Positions 50,733-59,308 of a stretch of DNA of 64,000 nt are shown here, one piece after another. The stretch is taken from the NCBI RefSeq assembly GCF_023349185.1, contig NZ_JAKIKY010000008.1, positions 62,001-126,000 on the forward strand. Direction: 5' to 3'. A model generated the notes under the pieces. It was not told where the DNA came from. It made no database searches and saw nothing but the letters and a program-made list of their open reading frames with translations. Within the stretch, counting starts at the first letter, position 1; each line of letters starts with the position of its first letter. The translations under genes and the position numbers were made by a program. Origin of the DNA: Shewanella aquimarina (lineage in GTDB: Bacteria; Pseudomonadota; Gammaproteobacteria; Enterobacterales; Shewanellaceae).

Positions 50733-52106
50733 ATGGAAGTTATTACTGAGTTTGTCAGTACGATTAACGGGTTCGTATGGGGTACTCCCATGCTCGTGAT
50801 GATCTTAGGCGTGGGACTCTTTCTCTCCTTTGGCTTGCGGTTGATGCCGATTCTAAAGCTGGGTACTGGCTTTAAGTTGCTCTGGTCTGGGCGTATTCCC
50901 GATAAAGATAAGCAGATGAAGGGGGAGATCAGCCCCTTTAATGCCCTGATGACCTCACTGTCGGCCACCATAGGTACGGGTAACATTGCTGGGGTGGCGA
51001 CCGCCATCTTTATCGGCGGCCCGGGTGCCCTGTTCTGGATGTGGTGTACAGCCTTAGTCGGCATGGCGACCAAGTTTGCCGAGGCGGTGCTGGCGGTGAA
51101 ATACCGTGAAGTCGACGATAACGGCAACCATATCGGCGGCCCCATGTACTACATCAAGAATGGTCTGGGCAGCAAATGGGCCTGGCTGGGTACCGCCTTC
51201 GCCCTGTTTGGATCCTTCGCCGGTTTCGGTATCGGCAACACAGTACAGGCCAACTCTGTGGCCGACGCCCTGAGCAGTAACTTCGGCGTGCCCACCTGGG
51301 TGACTGGTGTGGTGCTCATGGTGTTGGTGGGCGCTGTGCTGATGGGCGGTATCAAGCGTATCGCCGATGTGGCGGGTAAGCTGGTGCCCCTGATGACGGT
51401 ATTCTATATCGCCGCCGGCCTGTCGGTGATCGTGGTTAATTTCGCCGATATTCCCGATGCCATCGCCCTTATCGTGCACAGCGCCTTTAATCCTGTGGCG
51501 GCCCAGGGCGGCTTCGCCGGTGCGGCGGTGTGGGCCGCGGTACGTTTCGGTGTGGCCCGCGGCGTCTTCTCTAACGAGGCCGGTCTAGGTAGCGCGCCTA
51601 TTGCCCACGCGGCGGCGCAGACCAACAACCCTGTGGCCCAAGGCCTGGTGGCTATGCTGGGTACCTTCATCGATACTCTGGTGGTATGTACCATTACCGG
51701 TCTGGCGATCGTGGTCTCAGGTGCCTGGACATCGGGTGAGAATGGTGCGGCGCTGACCTCCTATGCCTTCTCCCACGCCCTGCCTATGGGGAACTATATC
51801 GTGGCCATCGCCCTCTCTATCTTTGCCTTCACCACCATCCTGGGCTGGAGCGTCTATAGCGAGAAGTGTGTGCAGTACCTGTTTGGTGTGCGCGCGGTAA
51901 AACCCTTCAGAGCCATCTGGGTCATAGTTGTTCCGCTAGGGGCCGTCAGCTCGCTCGACTTCATCTGGCTGCTGGCCGATACCCTGAATGCCATGATGGC
52001 GATCCCTAACCTGATCGCCTTGTCGCTGCTCAGCCCAGTCGTCTTCGGCTTGACTCGTGAGTACTTCATCAAGAAGCGACAGCAAGAGGCCGAGGCCAGT
52101 AGTTAA
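50733..52106 (+). CDS. Sodium:alanine/glycine symporter (AGCS family)
   Basis: A 457-residue, roughly 11-helix secondary transporter: SLSATIGTGNIAGVATAIF, GPGALFWMWCTALVGMATKF, YIKNGLGSKWAW and VFSNEAGLGSAPIAHAAA are AGCS signatures. It imports alanine, glycine or a similar amino acid with Na+. It is a single gene with its own upstream region (50527-50732) and ends in a perfect bidirectional terminator. Confidence 0.95.
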   Translation: MEVITEFVSTINGFVWGTPMLVMILGVGLFLSFGLRLMPILKLGTGFKLLWSGRIPDKDKQMKGEISPFNALMTSLSATIGTGNIAGVATAIFIGGPGALFWMWCTALVGMATKFAEAVLAVKYREVDDNGNHIGGPMYYIKNGLGSKWAWLGTAFALFGSFAGFGIGNTVQANSVADALSSNFGVPTWVTGVVLMVLVGAVLMGGIKRIADVAGKLVPLMTVFYIAAGLSVIVVNFADIPDAIALIVHSAFNPVAAQGGFAGAAVWAAVRFGVARGVFSNEAGLGSAPIAHAAAQTNNPVAQGLVAMLGTFIDTLVVCTITGLAIVVSGAWTSGENGAALTSYAFSHALPMGNYIVAIALSIFAFTTILGWSVYSEKCVQYLFGVRAVKPFRAIWVIVVPLGAVSSLDFIWLLADTLNAMMAIPNLIALSLLSPVVFGLTREYFIKKRQQEAEASS

Positions 52107-52118
52107 ACCGTCTGTTAT

Positions 52119-52160
52119 GAGCAACAAAAAAAGCGCCCGAGGGCGCTTTTTTTGTTGCTC
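52119..52160. terminator. Bidirectional terminator between convergent genes
   Basis: A perfect 20-base stem: 52119-52138 is the exact reverse complement of 52141-52160, with a 2-base loop. It contains GCGCCC/GGGCGC flanked by seven A and seven T, so it can end transcripts from both the symporter and the minus-strand export operon. Confidence 0.93.
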
Positions 52161-52166
52161 ATATGA

Positions 52167-53177
52167 CTAGTCGAGACGCTTATTGAAGCGCAGCGAGGCC
52201 ACTAGGATGCCGACCAGGGTAAAGCCGATAAGCCAGAGGGCATCGAACTGCATGTCGCTCAGGTTGCCCCCTCGCAGCACGATGGCGCGTATGATGCGCA
52301 TGAAGTGGGTGGCGGGCAGAAGCTCGGCGATCCACTGGGCCGGCCTGGGCATGGCCTCGAAGGGAAACATGAAGCCTGACAACAAGATAGTGGGCAGTAT
52401 GATGAAGATGGTCATCTGCATCGCCTGCAGTTGCGTCTTGGCGATGGTGGAGATGATCAGCCCCAGGCCGAGGATGATGGTCATCTGCACCAAGCCCACC
52501 AAGATGTAGGGCACTATCTTACCCAGCATCAGCTCTAGCGGCTTGATGGGCGTGGTGATCAGCAGCTCCAGGTTGCCGCGCTCGCGCTCTCGTACTATGG
52601 CTGCCGAGGTAAAGAGGATCATGGTCATGGTGAGGATCACCGCGATCAGCCCCGGTACTATGTTGACCGCCGAGCGCTGCTCTGGGTTATAGAAGAGGGC
52701 GATCTCGAAGGTGGGCAGCCTCTGTGTGTCTTGCCCTGTGATCTGATCCAGAGGCATGTTTCTCAGCTGGCTGATCGCCGAGGCAACCATGGTATCCGAG
52801 CCGTCGACCACCCATTGTCCCAGGGTTTCGCCGTTGGCCAGCTTCTGGGTGAGGTTGGGCGGCAGGATCAGCGCCGCGCGTACCTCACCCCGGGTAATGG
52901 CGGCCTCGGCCTCTTCGGCACTGGCGTAGTGCTTCTCTATGCTGACCACCTGAGTCACCTTGATCGCCTCGACTATCCAGCGACCGGCGGCGGAGTGGCT
53001 CTGATCCACCACGACCACGGGCACGTTACGCACATCGGTATTGATGGCATAGCCAAACAGCAGCAGCTGGATTAGGGGGATCATCACCACCATGCCGAAG
53101 GTGATGCGATCCCGCTTGAGCTGGCGGATCTCCTTGGTGGTGATCGACTTTATCCGCCTCAGGCTAGCCAGTAACAT
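52167..53177 (-). CDS. ABC-2 type transport permease
   Basis: A 336-residue permease of the YbhR/YhhJ type: one N-terminal helix (about 28-46), an extracytoplasmic domain (VPVVVVDQSHSAAGRWIVEA) and five C-terminal helices including IVRERERGNLELLITTPI (about 190-207), the classical coupling segment. It is last in a minus-strand operon and overlaps the ATPase gene by 14 bases. Only one permease gene is present, so it probably works as a homodimer. Confidence 0.93.
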   Translation of the reverse strand: MLLASLRRIKSITTKEIRQLKRDRITFGMVVMIPLIQLLLFGYAINTDVRNVPVVVVDQSHSAAGRWIVEAIKVTQVVSIEKHYASAEEAEAAITRGEVRAALILPPNLTQKLANGETLGQWVVDGSDTMVASAISQLRNMPLDQITGQDTQRLPTFEIALFYNPEQRSAVNIVPGLIAVILTMTMILFTSAAIVRERERGNLELLITTPIKPLELMLGKIVPYILVGLVQMTIILGLGLIISTIAKTQLQAMQMTIFIILPTILLSGFMFPFEAMPRPAQWIAELLPATHFMRIIRAIVLRGGNLSDMQFDALWLIGFTLVGILVASLRFNKRLD

Positions 53178-54156
53178 CTTCAGCCTCCCGAGAGGTTTTG
53201 AGTCCTTTGCCTGTGACGGATACGAAGAGATCTTCTAGGTTGGGCGAGACCAGGCTTAACTGATTGGCGCTCAGCGGTTCAGGCGTCGGTTGCCCTGTCA
53301 TGGTGCGACTCTTCTCCAGCAGCCAGGGGATGGGATCTGCTATCTGCTTGTCTACCAAGACCCGCAGGCGGTCGCCGAGCTGGGCAGTGGAGGGGATCTC
53401 GCCGAACTGGCTCAGGTGTGACTTTAGCTGGCGTAGCCTGTGGCCGGCTATCTCTATGACATGCAGCGGCATCGCCTCGAGTAGCGCCTGAGGATTGCCC
53501 TTGGCGCGAATGTGGCCGCTTTCCATGATCGCCAGCTGGTGGCAGCGCTGCGCCTCATCCATGTAATGGGTGGTGACCAGTATGCTGGTGCCGCGCTCGG
53601 AGAGATCGAATAGCTGTTCCCAGAAGTCGCGTCGGTTCTGGGGATCCACCGCCGAGGTGGGTTCGTCGAGAAACAGCAGTTCTGGTTCGTTGATACAGGC
53701 GCAGGCCAGCCCCAGGCGCTGCTTCTGCCCGCCGCTGAGGGTGCCCGCTAGCTGTTGGCGCTGGGCGTCGAGATGATAGGTATCGATCAGCTCATCTATC
53801 TTGCGTTTGCTCTCCCTGGCACCCAGGCCATAGATGTCGGCGATAAATTGCAGGTTCTCCCTGACGCTCAGGTCTTCGTAGAGGGAGAATTTCTGGGTCA
53901 TGTAACCGATGCGTCGCCTGAGTGCCTCGGCCTGCTGGGGGATGGCCATGCCGAGCACGGAGATCTCGCCTCGGGTAGGGGTCAGAAGGCCGGTGAGCAT
54001 GCGTATTGTGGTGGACTTGCCGCAGCCATTGGGGCCGAGAAAGCCGTAGATGTGGCCCTTCTGCACCTGTAGATCCAGCTCGGCCACCGCAAAGAGATCG
54101 CCAAACTGCTTATCGACGCCGCGGGCATCTATGGCCAGATCCGCATTTGGCTGCAT
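53164..54156 (-). CDS. ABC transporter ATP-binding protein
   Basis: A 330-residue ATPase with Walker A GPNGCGKSTT (about 41-50), signature LSGGQKQR (about 140), Walker B LLFLDEPTS (about 163) and the switch His in VTTHYMDE. A C-terminal domain of about 100 residues follows, ending with NLEDLFVSVTGKG, as in YbhF/CcmA-like exporters. It is the only ABC ATPase in the window, so it is also the only local candidate to energise the orphan permeases at 41077-43378. It overlaps the fusion-protein gene by one base. Confidence 0.95.
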   Translation of the reverse strand: MQPNADLAIDARGVDKQFGDLFAVAELDLQVQKGHIYGFLGPNGCGKSTTIRMLTGLLTPTRGEISVLGMAIPQQAEALRRRIGYMTQKFSLYEDLSVRENLQFIADIYGLGARESKRKIDELIDTYHLDAQRQQLAGTLSGGQKQRLGLACACINEPELLFLDEPTSAVDPQNRRDFWEQLFDLSERGTSILVTTHYMDEAQRCHQLAIMESGHIRAKGNPQALLEAMPLHVIEIAGHRLRQLKSHLSQFGEIPSTAQLGDRLRVLVDKQIADPIPWLLEKSRTMTGQPTPEPLSANQLSLVSPNLEDLFVSVTGKGLKTSREAEDVTG

Positions 54157-55109
54157 CAGGGTAGCTCCACCTGGGCGGGGATCCCCGTGGGCAGGCGCTG
54201 GGCCGAGTCGTCGAGATCGAACTCCGCCAGATAGACGAGGCGAGACCTGTCCTGCTGATTCAAGGCGTAATAGGGAGTGAAGGCCGGCTCCTTGCTTAGC
54301 CAGCGCAGTGTGCCGCTGAAGGGCTGCTCCTGACCGTCGACATGGACTTTTAGCTGCATTCCTATGGTGAGTTTGGCCATAGCTGGGGCGGGAATATAGA
54401 CCCGGGCATAGGCGGCCTGGTCGGCCTGAATCGCCACCACCACGGCGTTGGCGGGCACTCGCTCCCCCAGGTTAAAGGGCAGGCTGTCGAGGCGGCCGCT
54501 GCGGGTCGCCGTGATGCTGAGGTCATCCAGCAGTTGCCGCGCCAGATCCAGCTCGGCCGCGGCGGCATCCAGGGCGGCCTGGGCCTGCTGAATATCTTCC
54601 TGGCGCACGCCGACAATCAGCTTGCTCAGGGCCTCATTGGCGGCGTTGTGTTCGGCGATGGTCTGATCCCGGCTGGCAACGGCCTGATCCAGCTCCTGCT
54701 GGCTCACCAGGTTCTGTCGCTTGAGCTTGTCGATGCGCCTGTAGGTCTTCTCCGCCTGTACCATGGCGGCGGTGGCACGCTCCAGATTGGCCTGGGCGCT
54801 GGCGATATCTTCGGGGCGCTCACCATTGGTGAGTCTGAGCAGATAGGCCTGGGCCTTCTGCCACTGAGCCTCGGCGCTGGCGACGCGGGCGGTTTGTTTG
54901 CGGGTGTCGAACTGTAGCAGCAACTCGCCTTCGTTGACCTGGCTGCCCTCGCGTTTGGGCAGTGCCGTGATGATCTCTGAGGTGGTGGCGCGCAGCAGTA
55001 CCCGGTCGCGCTCTAAGGTGCCCAGGGCCTGGGGAGGTTCGGCGCCCTGACAGCCGCTAAGTAGCAGGAGCAGCGGGGCGAGAAGGCGTAAGGATTTACT
55101 CAGCGTCAT
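54156..55109 (-). CDS. HlyD-family membrane-fusion lipoprotein
   Basis: A 317-residue periplasmic adaptor with a lipoprotein signal (LLLLLSGC, Cys at residue 20). The lipoyl halves (EIITALPKREGSQVNEGELL, and ATRSGRLDSLPFNLGERVPA near 195-215) enclose a coiled coil (about 75-180), followed by a beta-barrel domain. It is first gene of the minus-strand export operon (adaptor, ATPase, permease); no TolC gene is adjacent. Confidence 0.92.
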   Translation of the reverse strand: MTLSKSLRLLAPLLLLLSGCQGAEPPQALGTLERDRVLLRATTSEIITALPKREGSQVNEGELLLQFDTRKQTARVASAEAQWQKAQAYLLRLTNGERPEDIASAQANLERATAAMVQAEKTYRRIDKLKRQNLVSQQELDQAVASRDQTIAEHNAANEALSKLIVGVRQEDIQQAQAALDAAAAELDLARQLLDDLSITATRSGRLDSLPFNLGERVPANAVVVAIQADQAAYARVYIPAPAMAKLTIGMQLKVHVDGQEQPFSGTLRWLSKEPAFTPYYALNQQDRSRLVYLAEFDLDDSAQRLPTGIPAQVELP

Positions 55110-55303
55110 GATGACCTCTTGCAGATAAACTGCCCGGAAGAATTATGACTATCAATAAGTTATGTACTGAATTTAATCTTACACCAACTTAACCAGTGGA
55201 GAAGGGGAATCTTAACAAGCCCTCGGCTCGACCTGATAAGTCACTTTAAGACGGAACAAGATTAAGCCTGAACCAGATTAAGGCCTGTGTTGCACAGCAA
55301 AGA

Positions 55304-55327
55304 GCGTCCTAATAGGGCGCGTTTTTT
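55304..55327 (+). terminator. Orphan Rho-independent terminator
   Basis: GCGTCCT (55304-55310) pairs with AGGGCGC (55314-55320), with one G-T pair and a 3-base loop, then G and six T. No plus-strand gene lies upstream; the nearest upstream gene runs the other way. It may end a small RNA transcribed from 55110-55300. Confidence 0.6.
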
Positions 55328-55447
55328 GTGTTTGAGATGGATGATTCTTGGATTGAGTTGCTAGGCTTGCTGGCGCTAAGTGGTGAGTGGCTTCGACCTA
55401 TGGCGCTAGGCTGTTTTTCTTTGTTTCGAACAATTTTTGGAGGAGAG

Positions 55448-55471
55448 ATGACAACAATTGAAGGGCGATAA
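55448..55471 (+). other. Eight-codon mini-frame with strong ribosome binding site
   Basis: GGAGGAG (55439-55445) precedes ATG at 55448, followed by seven sense codons (MTTIEGR) and TAA. It could be a leader peptide or the remnant of a lost gene; too short to call coding. Confidence 0.25.
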
Positions 55472-55957
55472 CATCGCTATCCAGGTTGCGATTAGGCTTG
55501 GTGGCGAGCCTTTTCTTACGCATTTAAGTGGTTTGGGTCCTTGGTTAGGCGTCGTTTGGTGCAAGGCTGTCACTTATCGGTTTGTTAACATCTCAGTGTC
55601 TTGGCGGGTGGTATTAAGGCGTTTCTTTTGGTTTCTCCTCTAGGTTGACCGCATTTCGCCTAGAGAGTGTAAAAGTAATGTGAGCGCCGCACTTTCTTGT
55701 GAGAGGTTGGCGCAATTAGCGTGTATCTTATTGTTTTTTAACTTGCCACCCCTGGTAACCAGCTGATTTTTGGTTGTTTTTGTTTTGTTTGCGTGTTGCC
55801 TCATTGCTATCTGTTTTGAGTTTTCCCCTTTCTCGCTTCTTAATGCGGGTGTTCGTTTGCGTTTGCCTGTTATCCATTAATTAAATCTTATCGACTTTGT
55901 TACCAGGATCACATCTCGTTGCAAAATGTTCACATTTACCCCCCTGAACTTGACCGC

Positions 55958-55977
55958 AATGTGAGGCCGCTCTCATT
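55958..55977 (+). promoter_or_regulatory. CRP-like binding site
   Basis: AATGTGAGGCCGCTCTCATT: the TGTGA half is intact and the second half is TCTCA instead of TCACA, with the correct 6-base spacing. A further half-site, TTCACATTT, lies at 55929-55937. It is about 75 bases upstream of the probable transcription start of the operon at 56095. Confidence 0.5.
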
Positions 55978-55995
55978 AAGTGCGAAAAAGAAAAA

Positions 55996-56032
55996 TTAGA
56001 GTAAAGACTCTAATTTAGAGTAATTACTCTAT
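55996..56032 (+). promoter_or_regulatory. Two tandem operator-like dyads
   Basis: Dyad 1: TTAGAGT-AAAG-ACTCTAA (55996-56013), arms perfect. Dyad 2: TTAGAGT-AATT-ACTCTAT (56015-56032), one mismatch. Their centres are 19 bases apart, about two helical turns, so two dimers would bind the same face. A TATAAG box (56030-56035) overlaps the second dyad. The binding protein is unknown. Confidence 0.6.
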
Positions 56033-56038
56033 AAGTTG

Positions 56039-56072
56039 TTCAGGTTAGCGTCGATGTAAACGTCAACCTGAA
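56039..56072 (+). other. Leader stem-loop upstream of the operon
   Basis: TTCAGGTTAGCG (56039-56050) pairs with CGTCAACCTGAA (56061-56072) except for one mismatch and one wobble, with a 10-base loop, 23 bases before the ATG at 56095. The ribosome binding site AGGAGG (56085-56090) lies outside the stem. Confidence 0.55.
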
Positions 56073-56094
56073 TCAAGTTAACTCAGGAGGCGTT

Positions 56095-57000
56095 ATGGAC
56101 ATACCTGTCTGGCAATATGTTGTTTCGATGAGCGGATACATAGTGTTCTTGCTCGTGTTGGTGGAGGGCATGCGCCGTACACCTCGATTAACGGCAGCCT
56201 TTTGGCTGTTGTCATTACTGACCGCGCCCTTATGGGCGGATAACCTCGACGGATGGTTCCGTTGGGCGAAAACCGTGAGTGTACTGATCCCTACCGCTAT
56301 CGTGGTAGGCGGCGCTCGCATCGCTTATCTCTACTATGACAATCCAAATAGGGTGCTGGCGTTCTTCAGGGGCGACTGGGTGCTCAAGGTGTTGTACGCC
56401 GTGTTGTTCCTCAACATTGCCGAGGCAACGGCTAAAGACTTTGTGACCGCCAATTACTTCAATGCTATCTGTGGTGTGATTCTGTGTATCACCATTCCGT
56501 TCCCTCGTTACAAGAACGGCCAGCGCATGTATTGGGTGATAGGTCGAGACAAGCCCAATGATCTCTTGTTTTATTCGACTGCGGCGTGGAACTTCCTCTA
56601 CACCACATGGAACCTGGCCTTCGTGTTTGGTGAGAACCCAGGCTACTTCGCCAGCTCCTTCTGTATCTTAATGGCGGCAGAGCTGTACCCCATCATCAAG
56701 GGACGACCCGAGCTCTACATCATCGCTCGTGTGTACACCTTAGCCTTCCACATTCTGGTTCGCGCCAATGCCGACATCTTCACGCCTGTGATGGATTCGA
56801 CCAGCTGGGCCAACGACACAGTGCTCTGGGTGTGGGGCGCGATCAACCTGTGTCTGCACGTTCCATTTGCCATCTGGTACTTCAATAAGCAACGCACTAG
56901 CCCAACAGGCGAGCCGCCTACGGGGGACAACGAGCCGCCGATGCTTAATGAGTACTACAAAGATACGCCGGAAAAACAGCAACAACTAACCACGGCTTAA
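56095..57000 (+). CDS. Multi-spanning membrane protein, DUF5692-like paralogue 1
   Basis: A 301-residue protein with about eight to nine membrane helices and a hydrophilic Pro-rich C-terminal tail (about 262-301). No enzyme motif is recognisable. It shares with the next gene the order W-F-x-W-x-K, then NIAEATAKDF, NAICGVI, FLYTTWNLAFVF and IIARVYTLAF, so the two are diverged paralogues of what I know as the DUF5692 group. A strong AGGAGG lies 4 bases before the ATG. It opens a same-strand cluster reaching 61510; its upstream region carries a CRP-like site, tandem dyads and a hairpin. Function unknown; the conserved intramembrane Asn, Glu and Asp suggest a transport or signal role, which is only inference. 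Confidence 0.75.
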   Translation: MDIPVWQYVVSMSGYIVFLLVLVEGMRRTPRLTAAFWLLSLLTAPLWADNLDGWFRWAKTVSVLIPTAIVVGGARIAYLYYDNPNRVLAFFRGDWVLKVLYAVLFLNIAEATAKDFVTANYFNAICGVILCITIPFPRYKNGQRMYWVIGRDKPNDLLFYSTAAWNFLYTTWNLAFVFGENPGYFASSFCILMAAELYPIIKGRPELYIIARVYTLAFHILVRANADIFTPVMDSTSWANDTVLWVWGAINLCLHVPFAIWYFNKQRTSPTGEPPTGDNEPPMLNEYYKDTPEKQQQLTTA

Positions 57001-57062
57001 GACCTTAGGGCGCCGCTAGGTGGCGCCCCTCATCTAAGCATCACGATTGAGAGAGTGAAATT

Positions 57063-58244
57063 ATGAAACTCAGGGTGAAACAGATATTTAGCACTATGTT
57101 TGCCATGTTACTGATGCTATGCAGCTCAGTTAGCTACGCAGACGACGCCTTAGATGCGACATCGCATCTGGACAATATTCAGGGGCAGGTTTGGCAGGGA
57201 ACGCGAGACGGTAAGCCGGGGGAAGGCAGCCTGTTTTATCGCCTCGAATTTGGCAGCGATGATACGGTTCAGGTCATCAAGCAGTCGGGTGGCTTTAACC
57301 ATAGCGAGATTCAGCACTGGGCATTGTCGGGTCATGACCTGACTATCGCCAGTCAGCCAGGCGCCTTGATCACCGACTTCGATGGCGCAAAGATCAGCTT
57401 CGTCGAAGCCGAGACCATGCGTTTTAGCCTGGATGGCGATGGCTTTAACATCCACAAGTGGTATCAAAACCGCGCCTTCGGACACGTGCTTTTGGTGCTG
57501 ATTGGCTTGATGCTGCTCAACGAGCTATGTCGTCGCTTCAAGTACAGCAACTACCTGCTGTGGTTTATTCTGCCCATCGTATTGATTCCATTGTGGTCCA
57601 GCTATGGTGTGACCTATTGGTTCAAGTGGGTCAAGCTCTATTCTGTGGTGGGCGCCGCCGCGCTATTTACCTTGATCCGCTTTACCAAGATAGGGGATAT
57701 GAAGTGGGCCAAGTTTGGCGCGGCCGCCTTCCTCGCCATCAACATTTCAGAAGCCGTTATGCAGGATTTTAGTATGGGTAACCTCGCTAATATCCTCAAC
57801 GCCATTGGCGGCGTGTTGTCCATCATCACGCTGGCGGGCTGGGCGCAGATCTTTGCCGACAAGTCTAAGCAGCAAGACATGATTTGGCCCGCGATGACCA
57901 CCTTCTGGATCATTGCCTATGACGTTTGGAACATCGTCTTCGTTTACCTCAACTTCCCGGGTTCTGCGACGGCGCAGATGATGGTGCTGATCGCCGCGAC
58001 ACTGCCCGCGCTGTTCATCAAGAAGGGTACCTGGTTGCAGGCGCGTGCGTTCACGCTGGCCGGCTCCTTCATGTATTACTTCAGCTGCCCATTCATGTAC
58101 GAAAGCAACGTGGTGCCAATGCCACGTAACGATGAGCTCATGCTTGCCGCCGGGCTGGCAAGTTTCGTGATTAACAGTGCATATGCCTATGTCTTCTTTA
58201 CTGGCAAGTGGAAGCGCCGTCAGGCACTGGCTGCGGCAAGTTAA
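57063..58244 (+). CDS. DUF5692-like membrane protein with periplasmic domain, paralogue 2
   Basis: A 393-residue protein in two parts. First comes a signal peptide (MLLMLCSSVSYA-DD) and a periplasmic domain of about 115 residues with beta-rich pattern (QGQVWQGTRDGKPGEGSLFY, AKISFVEAETMRFSLDGDG). A seven- to eight-helix membrane domain (about 140-385) follows, containing WFKWVKLYSVVG, NISEAVMQDF, NILNAIGGVLSII, AYDVWNIVFVY and ARAFTLAGSFMYY. The membrane part matches the DUF5692 pattern and the preceding protein. Position 62 bases after that gene supports a joint complex, with the periplasmic domain as a sensor or substrate module. Function unknown. Confidence 0.78.
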   Translation: MKLRVKQIFSTMFAMLLMLCSSVSYADDALDATSHLDNIQGQVWQGTRDGKPGEGSLFYRLEFGSDDTVQVIKQSGGFNHSEIQHWALSGHDLTIASQPGALITDFDGAKISFVEAETMRFSLDGDGFNIHKWYQNRAFGHVLLVLIGLMLLNELCRRFKYSNYLLWFILPIVLIPLWSSYGVTYWFKWVKLYSVVGAAALFTLIRFTKIGDMKWAKFGAAAFLAINISEAVMQDFSMGNLANILNAIGGVLSIITLAGWAQIFADKSKQQDMIWPAMTTFWIIAYDVWNIVFVYLNFPGSATAQMMVLIAATLPALFIKKGTWLQARAFTLAGSFMYYFSCPFMYESNVVPMPRNDELMLAAGLASFVINSAYAYVFFTGKWKRRQALAAAS

Positions 58245-58318
58245 CCGCCGTAATGCGACAAGTGATTAAAACCGATTTTTTATAACAAATAGATCAAATG
58301 ATGACGATGGAGTCAATT

Positions 58319-59179
58319 ATGAAAAAGCATCTTTTAAGTGTTGCGGTTGTAGCGTCAATGACTTGTGGTTTCAGCGCGATGGCGGCAGATGATGCCGATA
58401 TCGATATGTCTAACCCAACGGATGTGTATACCTCTTTGGGGGCTTCCTATGGTAGTGAAGGTGCAAATTTTAAGGCGCAGTTGATGCTGTCTGAAAAGAC
58501 GGCCACCTCGGGACAAAAAACAGGGGTGATCTTCGAGGCGAAAAACATCTTCAATGAGGGAGACAAGACGCCGCAGTTCACAGGCATGGTGGCTCACCCT
58601 GATTACGGCATGATCCCAACCTTTAACGACGAGACCAGCAAGCGTTCATATCGTATGCGCTACGGCACCATTAACACAACCAATGGCACCGGCTGGTCGA
58701 TCGATGCCATCCTGGCGGACCATCCCTTCTACGGCAACATGGCGGTGATTCAGGCGGGTCCCGTGATGACGATTCCAGTGACAGACAGCTTCTACATCTG
58801 GCCGATTCTCTATGCCGGCGCCGTGGTAGTTGAAGATAACATGTCGCAGATCTTGCCGCCTGATATGGCCGCTAGTACCGCGGTATCGAGCAGCGGCATC
58901 GATGTGCCGTCACTCATTCTGACCGGCATGGTTTACGCTCGCTATGCCTTTAACGATCACTGGTGGACCCTGGTGAGCGCCTCTTATACCGATGAGATTC
59001 AGGGTAAGGGCTGGAGCGATGACATCATGGATGGTGGGTTACAAATGGCCAGTTTCAATGGTGAAATTTCGGTGGCCTACCAGATGAATAAGCGTCAAAA
59101 CATTCGTGTGAACTTTAAGACGGACAATAGTGACAGCACGGATGACAGCTACTGGATCGAGTACAACCACGCATTCTAG
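58319..59179 (+). CDS. Putative outer-membrane beta-barrel protein
   Basis: A 286-residue exported protein: signal peptide MKKHLLSVAVVASMTCGFSAMA-AD, then alternating hydrophobic strands and a C-terminal strand ending in Phe (SYWIEYNHAF), the barrel-assembly signature. The ATG at 58319 has GGAG 6 bases upstream; in-frame ATGs from 58298 are less likely. Features such as NDHWWTLVSASYTDEI and MNKRQNIRVNFKTDNS resemble small porin-like barrels, but I recognise no named family. It lies 74 bases after the second DUF5692-like gene and probably belongs to the same unit. Confidence 0.75.
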   Translation: MKKHLLSVAVVASMTCGFSAMAADDADIDMSNPTDVYTSLGASYGSEGANFKAQLMLSEKTATSGQKTGVIFEAKNIFNEGDKTPQFTGMVAHPDYGMIPTFNDETSKRSYRMRYGTINTTNGTGWSIDAILADHPFYGNMAVIQAGPVMTIPVTDSFYIWPILYAGAVVVEDNMSQILPPDMAASTAVSSSGIDVPSLILTGMVYARYAFNDHWWTLVSASYTDEIQGKGWSDDIMDGGLQMASFNGEISVAYQMNKRQNIRVNFKTDNSDSTDDSYWIEYNHAF

Positions 59180-59308
59180 CTGGTGCCCTTTGCGCTAGCG
59201 TTTTGCTCCCCAGTTCGGCGTTAGTGCCTTTTTATTATGTCGTGTGCGGAAGGCTCGCTATGAGTGGCCTAGCCTCCCGCCACGGCCTGGAATTCGATGG
59301 AGTCACAA

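Larger units (their letters stand above)
55110..56094. other. Gene-poor 985-base intergenic region
   Basis: No convincing protein gene. Contents from left: the upstream region of the minus-strand export operon; an orphan plus-strand terminator (55304-55327); an 8-codon frame with a strong SD (55448-55471); a T-rich, C-poor stretch from about 55330 to 55900; and a regulatory block (55958-56072) before the gene at 56095. An ATG/TTG frame at 55458-55643 (61 codons) has no family resemblance. Confidence 0.6.

Noticed and set aside
55448..55570. Possible integron attC site (GTTAGGC at 55544 and inverted short repeats)
   Set aside because: No matching RYYYAAC core at the proper distance upstream, no cassette gene and no integrase in the window.
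55458..55643. 61-codon plus-strand frame in the gene-poor region
   Set aside because: Starts with TTG inside another mini-frame, has no recognisable domain and odd composition; more likely chance.
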